From CAZBDU01 sp964490725 (GTDB lineage Bacteria; Spirochaetota; Spirochaetia; SZUA-6; DRHE01), in the NCBI GenBank assembly GCA_964490725.1, contig CAZBDU010000005.1, positions 49,356-113,355 on the forward strand: a stretch of DNA of 64,000 nt, in the 5' to 3' direction. The notes beneath the pieces were generated by a model that saw only the letters and a list, made by a program, of their open reading frames with translations, searched no databases and was not told where the DNA came from. Shown in pieces: positions 42,491 through 50,395 of this stretch. The first letter of the stretch is position 1, and each line of letters begins with the position of its first letter. Position numbers and translations under genes: made by a program.

Positions 42491-42519
42491 AGTCTAATTC
42501 GATCCGCGCCGCAAGGCAA
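42491..42519 (-). promoter_or_regulatory. Leaderless promoter of the treT-galT-mla operon
   Basis: On the minus strand there is TTGCCT (42514-42519), exactly 17 bases, then TAGACT (42491-42496) and 6 bases to ATG 42484. The predicted +1 falls on the start codon. It is divergent from and 23 bases away from the next promoter. Confidence 0.55.
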
Positions 42520-42542
42520 AAACCCCTCCGGCGCCCGCGGGC

Positions 42543-42571
42543 TTGACGTTCCTCGCCGCTCGTTGTTATCT
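42543..42571 (+). promoter_or_regulatory. Promoter of the HAD / GH65 fusion genes
   Basis: TTGACG (42543-42548), 17 bases, TTATCT (42566-42571), with a leader of about 45 bases to ATG 42621. It is back to back with the treT promoter, so one regulator could control both sides. Confidence 0.5.
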
Positions 42572-42620
42572 AGGTACGTATCCGAGAAGCGGCACCCCCG
42601 CCTGTGGCTATCGCCCGATC

Positions 42621-43817
42621 ATGCTCGAGCACATAACGACGATCCGACAGTTCTACGATCTCATGGGCGACACCGCAAGCGTCCGGCGGCCCGTCGTGGA
42701 GGCGCTGCTGGGCTGCGAGGGGCCCGCACCGGAGCAGATAGCGGCGCTGCGTGCGGCGGCCGAGGCGCTGCGTCCCCTGGCCGCTTCAACGCAGGGCGCG
42801 GCCCTCCGCCAGGGCGAGCGGATCCTGGCGGTGGGGCCGGGCTACGAGACCTCCGAGCTGGAGAAGGATCTGCTCTTCCTGGAGCAGGGGGAGGAGGCGC
42901 TGCTGGAGCACCTGGCCGGGCTCCACCCCGCTTTCCAGGAGGAGCTGGACCGCGGGATCGAGTTCCTGGAGGGGGGGGTACGGGTCCTCCTGACCGATCG
43001 GGACGGCACCGTGAACAACTACTGCGGCCGCTACCTGTCCTCGGTTCAGTCCGCGTACAACGCCGTTTTCCTGGCACGGTTCGCTGCCGTCACCCGTGAG
43101 CCTGTGATTCTCACCTCCGCCCCCCTTTCGGGCCTGCTGTCGATGTCCACGCTGCCCCCGGACCGCTACATTCTGGCCGGCTCCAAGGGGCGCGAGTACC
43201 GCGACCGGCAGGGCTTCTCCGGCAGGCTCGCCGTGGACCCGGGAAGGCAGAGGGTGCTGGACCGCTTCAACCGGGCTCTGGGCGATCTGGTCTCCCGGGA
43301 GCCCTACCTCACCTTTCCGCTCATCGGCTCGGGCCTGCAGCTCAAGCACGGACAGACCACGGTGGCCCGCCAGGACATCCACGGCTCCATCCCGCCGGAG
43401 GATTCCCGGGCGTTCCTTGAGGCCGTGACCGCCCTGGTGGAGGGTTTGGATCCCCGGGGGGAGGTGCTGCGCATCGAGGACACCGGCAAGGACATCGAGA
43501 TCGTTCTGACGGTGGAAGGCGCCCCGGGGGAGCTGAAGGATTTCGACAAGGGGGACGGAGCGCGGTTCCTGGACCGCGAGCTGTCCCTGAGGCTTGCCGA
43601 CGGGTCGGTCCTGGTCTGCGGGGATACCGCCTCGGACCTGCCCATGGCGAGGGCGGCGCTGGAGGCCGGGCCCGATGCCAGGGTGGTGTTCGTGACCGGG
43701 GATGAGACGTTGAAAAGCATGGTCCGACGCGACTGCCCGCAGCACCTGTTCGTTTCCTCACCGGACGTGCTGGTGGCTCTCCTCGGACGGGTGGGGAGGA
43801 TGGCCGGTGGAACCTGA
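42621..43817 (+). CDS. Trehalose-6-phosphate-phosphatase-like HAD protein
   Basis: A 398-residue protein. An N-terminal helical region of about 130 residues precedes a HAD phosphatase core with VLLTDRDGTVNNYCGRYLSS (nucleophile Asp) and LILTSAPL. The C-terminal motif is VLVCGDTASDLPMARAAL, and an inserted cap contains 'VEGAPGELKDFDKGDG'. This matches the TPP-like proteins found beside GH65 phosphorylases. It probably removes phosphate from trehalose-6-phosphate or a related sugar phosphate. Its stop overlaps the next start by 11 bases. No clear Shine-Dalgarno precedes ATG 42621. Confidence 0.8.
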   Translation: MLEHITTIRQFYDLMGDTASVRRPVVEALLGCEGPAPEQIAALRAAAEALRPLAASTQGAALRQGERILAVGPGYETSELEKDLLFLEQGEEALLEHLAGLHPAFQEELDRGIEFLEGGVRVLLTDRDGTVNNYCGRYLSSVQSAYNAVFLARFAAVTREPVILTSAPLSGLLSMSTLPPDRYILAGSKGREYRDRQGFSGRLAVDPGRQRVLDRFNRALGDLVSREPYLTFPLIGSGLQLKHGQTTVARQDIHGSIPPEDSRAFLEAVTALVEGLDPRGEVLRIEDTGKDIEIVLTVEGAPGELKDFDKGDGARFLDRELSLRLADGSVLVCGDTASDLPMARAALEAGPDARVVFVTGDETLKSMVRRDCPQHLFVSSPDVLVALLGRVGRMAGGT

Positions 43818-46800
43818 GCAGTGCTGCTGCGGGGCAGTGTTCGATCTGGACGGGGTGATCACTCAGACCGCCAAGGTCCACTTCAAGGCGTGGCGGCGGA
43901 CCTTCGAGGATTTTCTCCAGGAGCGAAAGCAGGCCGGCCGGCGGCGCCCGGAGACGCTGCGGCCGTTCACCCACCAGGAGGACTACCTGCCCTACGTGGA
44001 CGGCAAGCCCCGCTACCAGGGGGTCAAGTCCTTTCTCGACTCCCGCGACATCCGCCTGCCCTACGGCGACCCGTCGGACCCGCCGGAGCGGAAGACCATC
44101 TGCGGCCTGGGCAACCGCAAGAACGCCCTGTTCCGGGAGCTGGTGGCCCGTGAGGGGGTGGAGATCTACGACAGCACGGTGGAGTTCATCCGCGAGCTCA
44201 AACGCAGGGGGGCGAAGGTGGCCGTGGCCTCCTCCAGCATGAACTGCCGCTACATCCTGGAAAAGACGGGGCTGGACGGCCTGTTCGACGCGGTGGTAGG
44301 GGGCACCGCTGCCCGGGAGCTGGGCCTGAAAGGCAAGCCCAACCCGGACATCTTCCTGGTGGCCGCGGACAACCTCGGAGTGCATCCGGGCAGCTGCCTG
44401 ATGGTGGAAGACGCCCAGGCAGGGGTGGAGGCGGGCAGGCGGGGCAACTTCGCCCTGGTGATCGGCATCGCCCGCAGCGGCGAAGCGGAGACACTGCAGG
44501 GCTACGGCGCGGACATCGTGGTACGGGACATGCGGGAGCTCTCCTGGCCGCGGATTCACCGCTGGTTCGACCGGGGCATGGAGGAGGACAGCTGGCGCCT
44601 GTCCTATTTCGGCTTCGCCCCGGAGCAGGAGAGGCTGCGCGAGTCCCTCACCACGGTGGGCAACGGCTACTTCGGCACCCGGGGATGCTTCGAGGCCAGC
44701 GGCGCGGACGAGACAGTGCACTACCCGGGGACCTACATCGCGGGGGTGTACAACCGGCTGCCCAGCGTGGTCTACCGCAAGACCATCGTCAACAACGACC
44801 TGGTCAACTGTCCCAACTGGCTGCTCCTGGAGCTGGCGCTGGAGGAGGAGGAGTTCCGCAATCCACTGGACATGGAGCTGCTGCGCTATCGCCACTCGCT
44901 GGACATGCGCCGCGGCGTGGTGAGCCGTTCCCTGACCTTCCGAGACGAAGCCGGGCGCATCACCACCCTGGCGAGCGACCGCATCGCCAGCATGGCGGAT
45001 CCGCATGTGGGAGCCATCCGCCTCTCCATCCGTCCCGAGAACTGGGACGGGCGCGTGACGGTCCGTTCCACTCTGGACGGAACGGTGATCAACTACGGAG
45101 TAGCCAGGTACCGGGAGCTGAACTCCCGGCACCTGGCGCCGGTGACCGTCGGAGAGGACCGGGGATGCACGATCCTGGAGGTGCAGACGGTGACCTCCCG
45201 GATACACATCCTCCTCAGGGCTCGAACCGGCCTCTATGCGGAGGGCGCGCCGCATCCCGCCGAGCGCGAGGTGGAGCAGGAGCCGGGCCGCGTATCGGAG
45301 CTGCTCCGATTCCAGGTGCAGATGGGACGAACGGTCCAGCTGGAGAAGATCGTGGGCATCCACACCTCCCGGGATCAGGACGTGCCGGACCCACGGCGGG
45401 CTTCCCGGGAGCTGCTCGAGGGGGAGCCGCGCTTCGCGGAGCTGCTGGCCGCGCACCGCCGCGCCTGGCACTCGCTGTGGAGACGGGCCGACATCGCCGT
45501 CCAGGGGGACAGGTTGGCCCAGCAGGTGGTGCGCCTGCATGCATATCATCTTCTCTGCACCGCCGGCCCTCACAACCGGAGCATCGATGCCGGCCTTCCC
45601 GCCCGGGGCCTGCACGGAGAGGCGTACCGCGGGCACATCTTCTGGGACGAGTTGTTCGCCTATCCCTTCTACAACCTGCACTTTCCGGAGGTCAGCCGCG
45701 CCCTGCTGCTGTACCGCTATCGCCGCCTGGAGGGAGCGCGGGACTACGCCCGGGGAGAGGGTCATCAGGGCGCCATGTATCCCTGGCAGACCGCCGACAA
45801 CGGGCAGGAGGAGACTCAAGAGCTGCATTTCAACCCCGTTTCCGGGAAGTGGGGGCCCGACCTCAGCAGCCGGCAGCGCCATGTGTCCATCGCGGTGGCC
45901 TACAACGTGTGGGAGTACTTCTACTGCACCAACGACCTGGAGTTTCTGTACAACTACGGGGCGGAGATCCTCCTGCAGACCACCCGCTTCTGGGCCAGCA
46001 TCGCCGAGCTGGACGATCGGGACGGGCGCTACCATATCCGCGGGGTGATGGGTCCGGACGAGTTTCACGAGAAGTATCCCGACGCGGAGGATGGCGGGCT
46101 CTCCGACAACGCCTACACCAACATCCTGGTGAGCTGGCTGATGCACAAGACCATCGAGACCCTGGAGTATCTGCCGCCGCGGGTCATGAAGATACTGCGC
46201 GAGAAGACCGGCTTCAAGCCGCAGGAGATCGACACCTGGCGCAGCATCGTGGCCCGCATGAACGTGGAGTTCGCCCCCGGCGGCATCATCAATCAGTTCG
46301 CCGGCTACCAGGAGCTGAAGGAGCTGGACTGGGAGCAGTACCGGGAAAAGTACGGGGAGATCGGACGGCTGGACCGGATTCTCAAGGCGGAGGGGGATTC
46401 ACCGGACCGCTACAAGCTGTCCAAGCAGGCGGACGTGCTGATGACCTTCTACCTGCTCTCCCCCGGCCAGGTGAAGAACATTCTGGAGCTCATGGGGTAC
46501 CAGGTCGAGGAAGAGCTGGCGCTCATGGCCCGCAACTACGAGTACTACCTCCGGCGCACCAGTCACGGCTCCACGTTGAGCTTCATCGTTCACGCCGGAA
46601 TCCTCAAGTACCTGCCGGGCCACCGCAACGACATGTGGAGCTGGTTCCTCACCGCGCTGCGCAGCGACATCGAGGACATCCAGGGCGGCACCACCGAGGA
46701 GGGGATCCACACCGGCGTCATGGGCGGCACCCTGGACGTGGTGCTGAAGTCCCTCGCCGGCCTCAGCGTCTACAAGGACGCCATCGAGCTCAAGCCCGAC

Positions 46801-47022
46801 CTTCCGGACCACTGGCGGCAGCTTACCTTCAGGATCGTGCACCGGCGGAACTGGTTCCGGGTGCAGATCACCCAGGAGGAGATCCGGGTGCGCAGGACCG
46901 CCGCCAGCCGGCGCAACCCCGTGGAGCTGATCGTGGGGGACCGCCGGCATCCCTTGCCGGAGAGGCAGACGGTGGTGGTGACCTACGACCGGATGACGGC
47001 CGGCCAGTTTGCATCACCGTGA
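43807..47022 (+). CDS. Beta-phosphoglucomutase-like HAD fused to GH65 disaccharide phosphorylase
   Basis: A 1071-residue fusion. Residues 1-250 are a beta-PGM-type HAD (VFDLDGVITQTAKVHFKAW, VAVASSSMN, GKPNPDIFL, MVEDAQAGVEAG). Residues about 260-1070 are GH65, with the start 'LTTVGNGYFGTRGCFEASG', the general acid in GPDEFHEKY (Glu752) and the phosphate-binding HGSTLS. GH65 phosphorolyses trehalose, kojibiose or maltose to beta-glucose-1-phosphate, and the fused mutase turns that into glucose-6-phosphate. The start is GTG 43807, inside the end of the previous gene. Mycobacterial OtsB1 proteins combine similar modules. The exact disaccharide is undetermined. Confidence 0.9.
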   Translation: MEPEQCCCGAVFDLDGVITQTAKVHFKAWRRTFEDFLQERKQAGRRRPETLRPFTHQEDYLPYVDGKPRYQGVKSFLDSRDIRLPYGDPSDPPERKTICGLGNRKNALFRELVAREGVEIYDSTVEFIRELKRRGAKVAVASSSMNCRYILEKTGLDGLFDAVVGGTAARELGLKGKPNPDIFLVAADNLGVHPGSCLMVEDAQAGVEAGRRGNFALVIGIARSGEAETLQGYGADIVVRDMRELSWPRIHRWFDRGMEEDSWRLSYFGFAPEQERLRESLTTVGNGYFGTRGCFEASGADETVHYPGTYIAGVYNRLPSVVYRKTIVNNDLVNCPNWLLLELALEEEEFRNPLDMELLRYRHSLDMRRGVVSRSLTFRDEAGRITTLASDRIASMADPHVGAIRLSIRPENWDGRVTVRSTLDGTVINYGVARYRELNSRHLAPVTVGEDRGCTILEVQTVTSRIHILLRARTGLYAEGAPHPAEREVEQEPGRVSELLRFQVQMGRTVQLEKIVGIHTSRDQDVPDPRRASRELLEGEPRFAELLAAHRRAWHSLWRRADIAVQGDRLAQQVVRLHAYHLLCTAGPHNRSIDAGLPARGLHGEAYRGHIFWDELFAYPFYNLHFPEVSRALLLYRYRRLEGARDYARGEGHQGAMYPWQTADNGQEETQELHFNPVSGKWGPDLSSRQRHVSIAVAYNVWEYFYCTNDLEFLYNYGAEILLQTTRFWASIAELDDRDGRYHIRGVMGPDEFHEKYPDAEDGGLSDNAYTNILVSWLMHKTIETLEYLPPRVMKILREKTGFKPQEIDTWRSIVARMNVEFAPGGIINQFAGYQELKELDWEQYREKYGEIGRLDRILKAEGDSPDRYKLSKQADVLMTFYLLSPGQVKNILELMGYQVEEELALMARNYEYYLRRTSHGSTLSFIVHAGILKYLPGHRNDMWSWFLTALRSDIEDIQGGTTEEGIHTGVMGGTLDVVLKSLAGLSVYKDAIELKPDLPDHWRQLTFRIVHRRNWFRVQITQEEIRVRRTAASRRNPVELIVGDRRHPLPERQTVVVTYDRMTAGQFASP

Positions 47023-47038
47023 GAGAATGGGTTATTAT
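47009..47038 (+). promoter_or_regulatory. Putative internal promoter before otsA-otsB
   Basis: TTGCAT (47009-47014), an 18-base spacer and TATTAT (47033-47038) in the only AT-rich patch of this region, overlapping the end of the GH65 gene. Confidence 0.4.
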
Positions 47039-47042
47039 ATAG

Positions 47043-47108
47043 ATGAGGAGGAGGGAGATGGAGGAATGCTGTGAGCCAGAAAGCCTGAGCGGACAGGTCC
47101 CGGCATGA
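47043..47108 (+). CDS. Possible 21-codon leader peptide coupled to otsA-otsB
   Basis: ATG 47043 is 4 bases after the candidate -10 box and opens a 21-codon frame (MRRREMEECCEPESLSGQVPA) whose TGA overlaps the otsA ATG as ATGA. OtsA itself has only a weak ribosome site (ACAGG), so translation of this small frame could deliver ribosomes to it. It could equally be chance, since the segment is purine-rich spacer. Confidence 0.3.
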   Translation: MRRREMEECCEPESLSGQVPA

Positions 47109-49294
47109 GTCGGGTCCTCATCGTCTCCAACAGGCTGGGTGTCTCCGCCAAGAGGACCGAAGAGGGGATCAGGCTGGAGCGGAGCGTAGGAGGGCTGGCC
47201 ACCGGCATGAGCTCCGCCGTGGAGGACCGGCAAAGCCTCTGGGTGGGCTGGCCGGGGCTGGCCAAGGAATCCCTGGGGGAGCAGGAACGCCGGGAAATCG
47301 CGGCGTCGCTCACGGAGCAGGCCGCCTTTCCCGTATGGCTGACCCACGCGGACCTGCGGGAGTTCTACTACGGGTTCTGCAACGACGTGGTCTGGCCGCT
47401 GTTCCATTATTTTCCCACCTACGTGCACTACGAGGTGAAGCACTGGGAGGCCTACGAGCGGGTGAACCGGCTCTTCCTCTCGGAGCTGCTCCGGGTGGCG
47501 GGGTCCGAGGACATCTTCTGGGTGCACGACTACCACCTGATGCTCCTGCCCAGACTGATCCGCCAGGAGCTGCCTGCAAGCCGCATCGCCTTCTTCCTGC
47601 ACATCCCCTTTCCCTCTTTCGAGATCTTTCGCCTGCTGCCGTGGCGCAGGGAGATCGTGGAGGGACTCCTGGGGGCCGACCTGATCGGCTTCCACACCTA
47701 CGACTACGTCCGCCACTTCATGAGCAGCGCCCGCAGGCTGCTGGGGGTCGAGCACAGTTTGGGGCAGATCCGGCTGCGGGATCGGGTCTTGAGGGCCGAC
47801 GCATTTCCCATGGGCATCGACTACGGCCGCTACTCCCACGCGCTGGCGGACCGGGAAGTCAGCAGGGAGGCCGAGACCCTGCGTCGGCGGGTCTCCGGCA
47901 AGCGGGTGATCCTGTCGGTGGACCGGCTGGACTACACCAAGGGGATCGTGCAGAGGCTGCGGGGCTTCGACCTGTTTCTGGAATCCAGCCCCGAGTTCCG
48001 CGAGAAGGTGACCCTGATCCTGATTGTCTCCCCCTCCCGGACCAAGGTGGCCCACTACAGCCACCTGAAGCGCGAGGTGAGCGAGCTGGTGGGCACCATC
48101 AACGGGCGGTACGGAACCATCGGCTGGCAGCCCATCCAGTACATGTACCGCACCTTTCCCTTCCGCTCCCTGACGGCGGTGTACGGCCTGGCGGACGTGC
48201 TGCTGGTCACCCCCCTGCGGGACGGGATGAACCTGATCGTGAAGGAGTATATCGCCACGCGGCAGGACCACCGCGGAGTGGCGGTGCTGAGCGAAACCGC
48301 AGGGGCTGCCAGCGAGCTCGGCGAGGCGCTCATCGTCAACCCCAACGACGTGGAGGAGATCGCCGCCGCCATCCGGGACGCACTGGAGATGCCCGAGGAG
48401 GAGCAGGGCGAGCGCAACGTGGTGATGCACGAACGGCTGCGCCGCTACAGCGTGCAGCAGTGGGCCAAGGATTTCCTGCAGGGGCTGGAGGCAATGGCGG
48501 AGGTGCAGCGCGCGGCGGCGGTGCGCCGCTTCTCACCGGACATCGAGGAACGGCTCGTGAAGGAGTACCGGCAGGCCGGCAGGCGGCTGTTCCTGCTGGA
48601 CTACGACGGCACGCTGGTCCCCTTCCGGGACAGGCCGCGCCAGGCCGGCCCGGACGACCAGCTGCACCGCCTGCTGGCGCAGCTGGCCGGAGATCCGGCC
48701 AACGAGGTGGTGATCGTCAGCGGCTGGGACCGGCACGTGCTGGAGCGCTGGTTCAGCGGCTATCAGCTGAACCTGGTGGCCGGCCAGGGCGCGTGGCTCC
48801 TCAGGCCCGGCGAGGAGTGGCACCTCACCGGGCAGCTCAACACCGAGTGGAAGGAGATCATCCGCCCCATCCTGGAGCTGCACGCGGACCGTACGCCGGG
48901 CACGCTGGTGGAGGAGAAGGAGTTCGCCCTGATCTGGAACTACCGCCGGGCAGACCTGGAGCTGGCGGCGGTGCGGGTGAGCGAGCTGCGGGACACCCTT
49001 CTGGACCTCTCCGCCAACCTCGGCCTGAGCATTCAGGACACCCACCAGCTGTTGGAGATCCGCAACGCCGGGGCCAACAAGGCGCACGGAGTGGGGCGCT
49101 GGCTGGAGAGCGACGAGTGGGGGTTCATTCTGGCCGCCGGGGATGACTGGACCGACGAGGCGGTGTTCGAGGTGCTCCCCGAGCACGCCTTCTCCGTCAA
49201 GGTCGGGATGGAGATGTCCCGGGCCAAGTACTTCGTGAACTCCGAGCAGGCGCTGCGGGAGCTGCTGGCCCGGCTGTGCGCGGCCGGAGACTGA
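47105..49294 (+). CDS. otsAB: Bifunctional trehalose-6-phosphate synthase/phosphatase (OtsA-OtsB fusion)
   Basis: A 729-residue fusion. Residues 1-470 are GT20 OtsA: SNRLGVSAK, VGGLATGM, WVHDYHLMLLP, SVDRLDYTKGI and TPLRDGMNLIVKEY. Residues about 490-729 are a HAD-IIB OtsB: FLLDYDGTLVPF, IVSGWD, and AAGDDWTDEAVFEVL. It makes trehalose-6-phosphate from UDP-glucose (or ADP/GDP-glucose) and glucose-6-phosphate and dephosphorylates it in one chain, as in plants, yeast and some bacteria. It lies 82 bases after the GH65 fusion, so synthesis and breakdown of trehalose are adjacent. Confidence 0.95.
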   Translation: MSRVLIVSNRLGVSAKRTEEGIRLERSVGGLATGMSSAVEDRQSLWVGWPGLAKESLGEQERREIAASLTEQAAFPVWLTHADLREFYYGFCNDVVWPLFHYFPTYVHYEVKHWEAYERVNRLFLSELLRVAGSEDIFWVHDYHLMLLPRLIRQELPASRIAFFLHIPFPSFEIFRLLPWRREIVEGLLGADLIGFHTYDYVRHFMSSARRLLGVEHSLGQIRLRDRVLRADAFPMGIDYGRYSHALADREVSREAETLRRRVSGKRVILSVDRLDYTKGIVQRLRGFDLFLESSPEFREKVTLILIVSPSRTKVAHYSHLKREVSELVGTINGRYGTIGWQPIQYMYRTFPFRSLTAVYGLADVLLVTPLRDGMNLIVKEYIATRQDHRGVAVLSETAGAASELGEALIVNPNDVEEIAAAIRDALEMPEEEQGERNVVMHERLRRYSVQQWAKDFLQGLEAMAEVQRAAAVRRFSPDIEERLVKEYRQAGRRLFLLDYDGTLVPFRDRPRQAGPDDQLHRLLAQLAGDPANEVVIVSGWDRHVLERWFSGYQLNLVAGQGAWLLRPGEEWHLTGQLNTEWKEIIRPILELHADRTPGTLVEEKEFALIWNYRRADLELAAVRVSELRDTLLDLSANLGLSIQDTHQLLEIRNAGANKAHGVGRWLESDEWGFILAAGDDWTDEAVFEVLPEHAFSVKVGMEMSRAKYFVNSEQALRELLARLCAAGD

Positions 49295-49303
49295 GGAGGG
49301 AGC

Positions 49304-50395
49304 GTGGCGATGGAACGGCTGCTGAGTGCGCTGCGCGAAGCGGCGCTGCCCGCGGCCCTGGTGGCGGGGGGCATCGTGCTGGGGCTGCTGGTTCACTTCC
49401 TGTCCATGCTGGTGGTGCGGCGGCTCACCCGCAACACCCGCATCGAGGTGATGCGCTCGGCCGTGCGCAACCTCCGGGGGCCGCTGCGCCTCCTGTTTCC
49501 CGTGATGGGCGTGAGCCTGCTCATAACCCTGTCGCGCATCCCCCCGGAGATCCTGGCCGTGATCCACCAGGTCACCGGGGTGGTGGTGATCCTCACGGTG
49601 GCCTGGCTCCTGGCCCGGGGGCTGCAGATCGTTCAGGACTTCCTCTCCACGCGCTACGACACCAGTGCGGATGACAACCTGCGGGCGCGCAAAATCCACA
49701 CCCAGTTCCGCGTGCTGAAGCGCATCGCCATCATCCTGATCATGGTGGTGGCCCTGGCCATCATCCTGATGAGCTTCCAGCGGGTGCGGCAGCTGGGGAC
49801 CACCATCCTGGCCTCCGCCGGCATCGCCGGGCTGATCGTGGGCTTCGCCGCGCAGCGCAGCCTCTCCACCCTCCTGGCGGGCCTGCAGATCGCCCTCACC
49901 CAGCCGATCCGTATCGACGACGTGGTGATCGTGGAGGGGGAATGGGGCAGGATCGAGGAGATCACCCTCACCTACGTGGTGGTGCGCATCTGGGATCTGC
50001 GCCGCCTGGTGGTCCCCTCCAGCTACTTCCTCCAGCATCCCTTCCAGAACTGGACGCGCGTCTCCGCCGAGATGCTGGGCACCGTTTATATCTACGTGGA
50101 CTACCGGATGCCCGTGGATGCGCTCCGCGAAGAGCTGCACCGCATCCTCCAGGCCTCCGAGTACTGGGACGGCAAGGTCTGGAACGTGCAGGTCACCGAC
50201 AGCAACGAGCGCACCGTCCAGATGCGCGCCATGATGAGCGCCGTGGACTCCCCCACCCTGTGGAACCTGCGCTGCCAGGTCCGGGAGAAGCTGATCGACT
50301 TCGTGCGGCAGCGTTACCCCGAGAGCCTGCCCACCCTGCGGGTGGAGACGCCCGGCCCGACCCCAAGGGGGATCGCCCCTCAGCAGCGGCCGTAG
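49304..50395 (+). CDS. Small-conductance mechanosensitive channel (MscS family)
   Basis: A 363-residue membrane protein with four N-terminal hydrophobic segments. The MscS pore helix is 'ASAGIAGLIVGFAAQRSLSTLLAGLQIALTQPIRIDDVVIVEG', and the soluble beta/alpha domain includes VVPSSYFLQHPFQNWTR. It opens under osmotic downshock to release solutes. It starts 10 bases after the otsAB stop at GTG 49304 (GGAGG upstream; ATG 49310 is the alternative), so the trehalose synthase and a solute-release valve share a transcript. Its end overlaps the opposite malQ by 16 bases. Confidence 0.93.
   Translation: MAMERLLSALREAALPAALVAGGIVLGLLVHFLSMLVVRRLTRNTRIEVMRSAVRNLRGPLRLLFPVMGVSLLITLSRIPPEILAVIHQVTGVVVILTVAWLLARGLQIVQDFLSTRYDTSADDNLRARKIHTQFRVLKRIAIILIMVVALAIILMSFQRVRQLGTTILASAGIAGLIVGFAAQRSLSTLLAGLQIALTQPIRIDDVVIVEGEWGRIEEITLTYVVVRIWDLRRLVVPSSYFLQHPFQNWTRVSAEMLGTVYIYVDYRMPVDALREELHRILQASEYWDGKVWNVQVTDSNERTVQMRAMMSAVDSPTLWNLRCQVREKLIDFVRQRYPESLPTLRVETPGPTPRGIAPQQRP

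Noticed and set aside
42513..42525. T-rich run on the minus strand near 42518 as a terminator
   Set aside because: It lies upstream of the treT promoter -35 box in a divergent region, where no gene ends.
43342..46146. 934-codon open frame on the minus strand
   Set aside because: It is an antisense shadow of the HAD and GH65 fusion genes; its His/Gly/Val-rich composition has no domain, while the plus strand has full motif sets.
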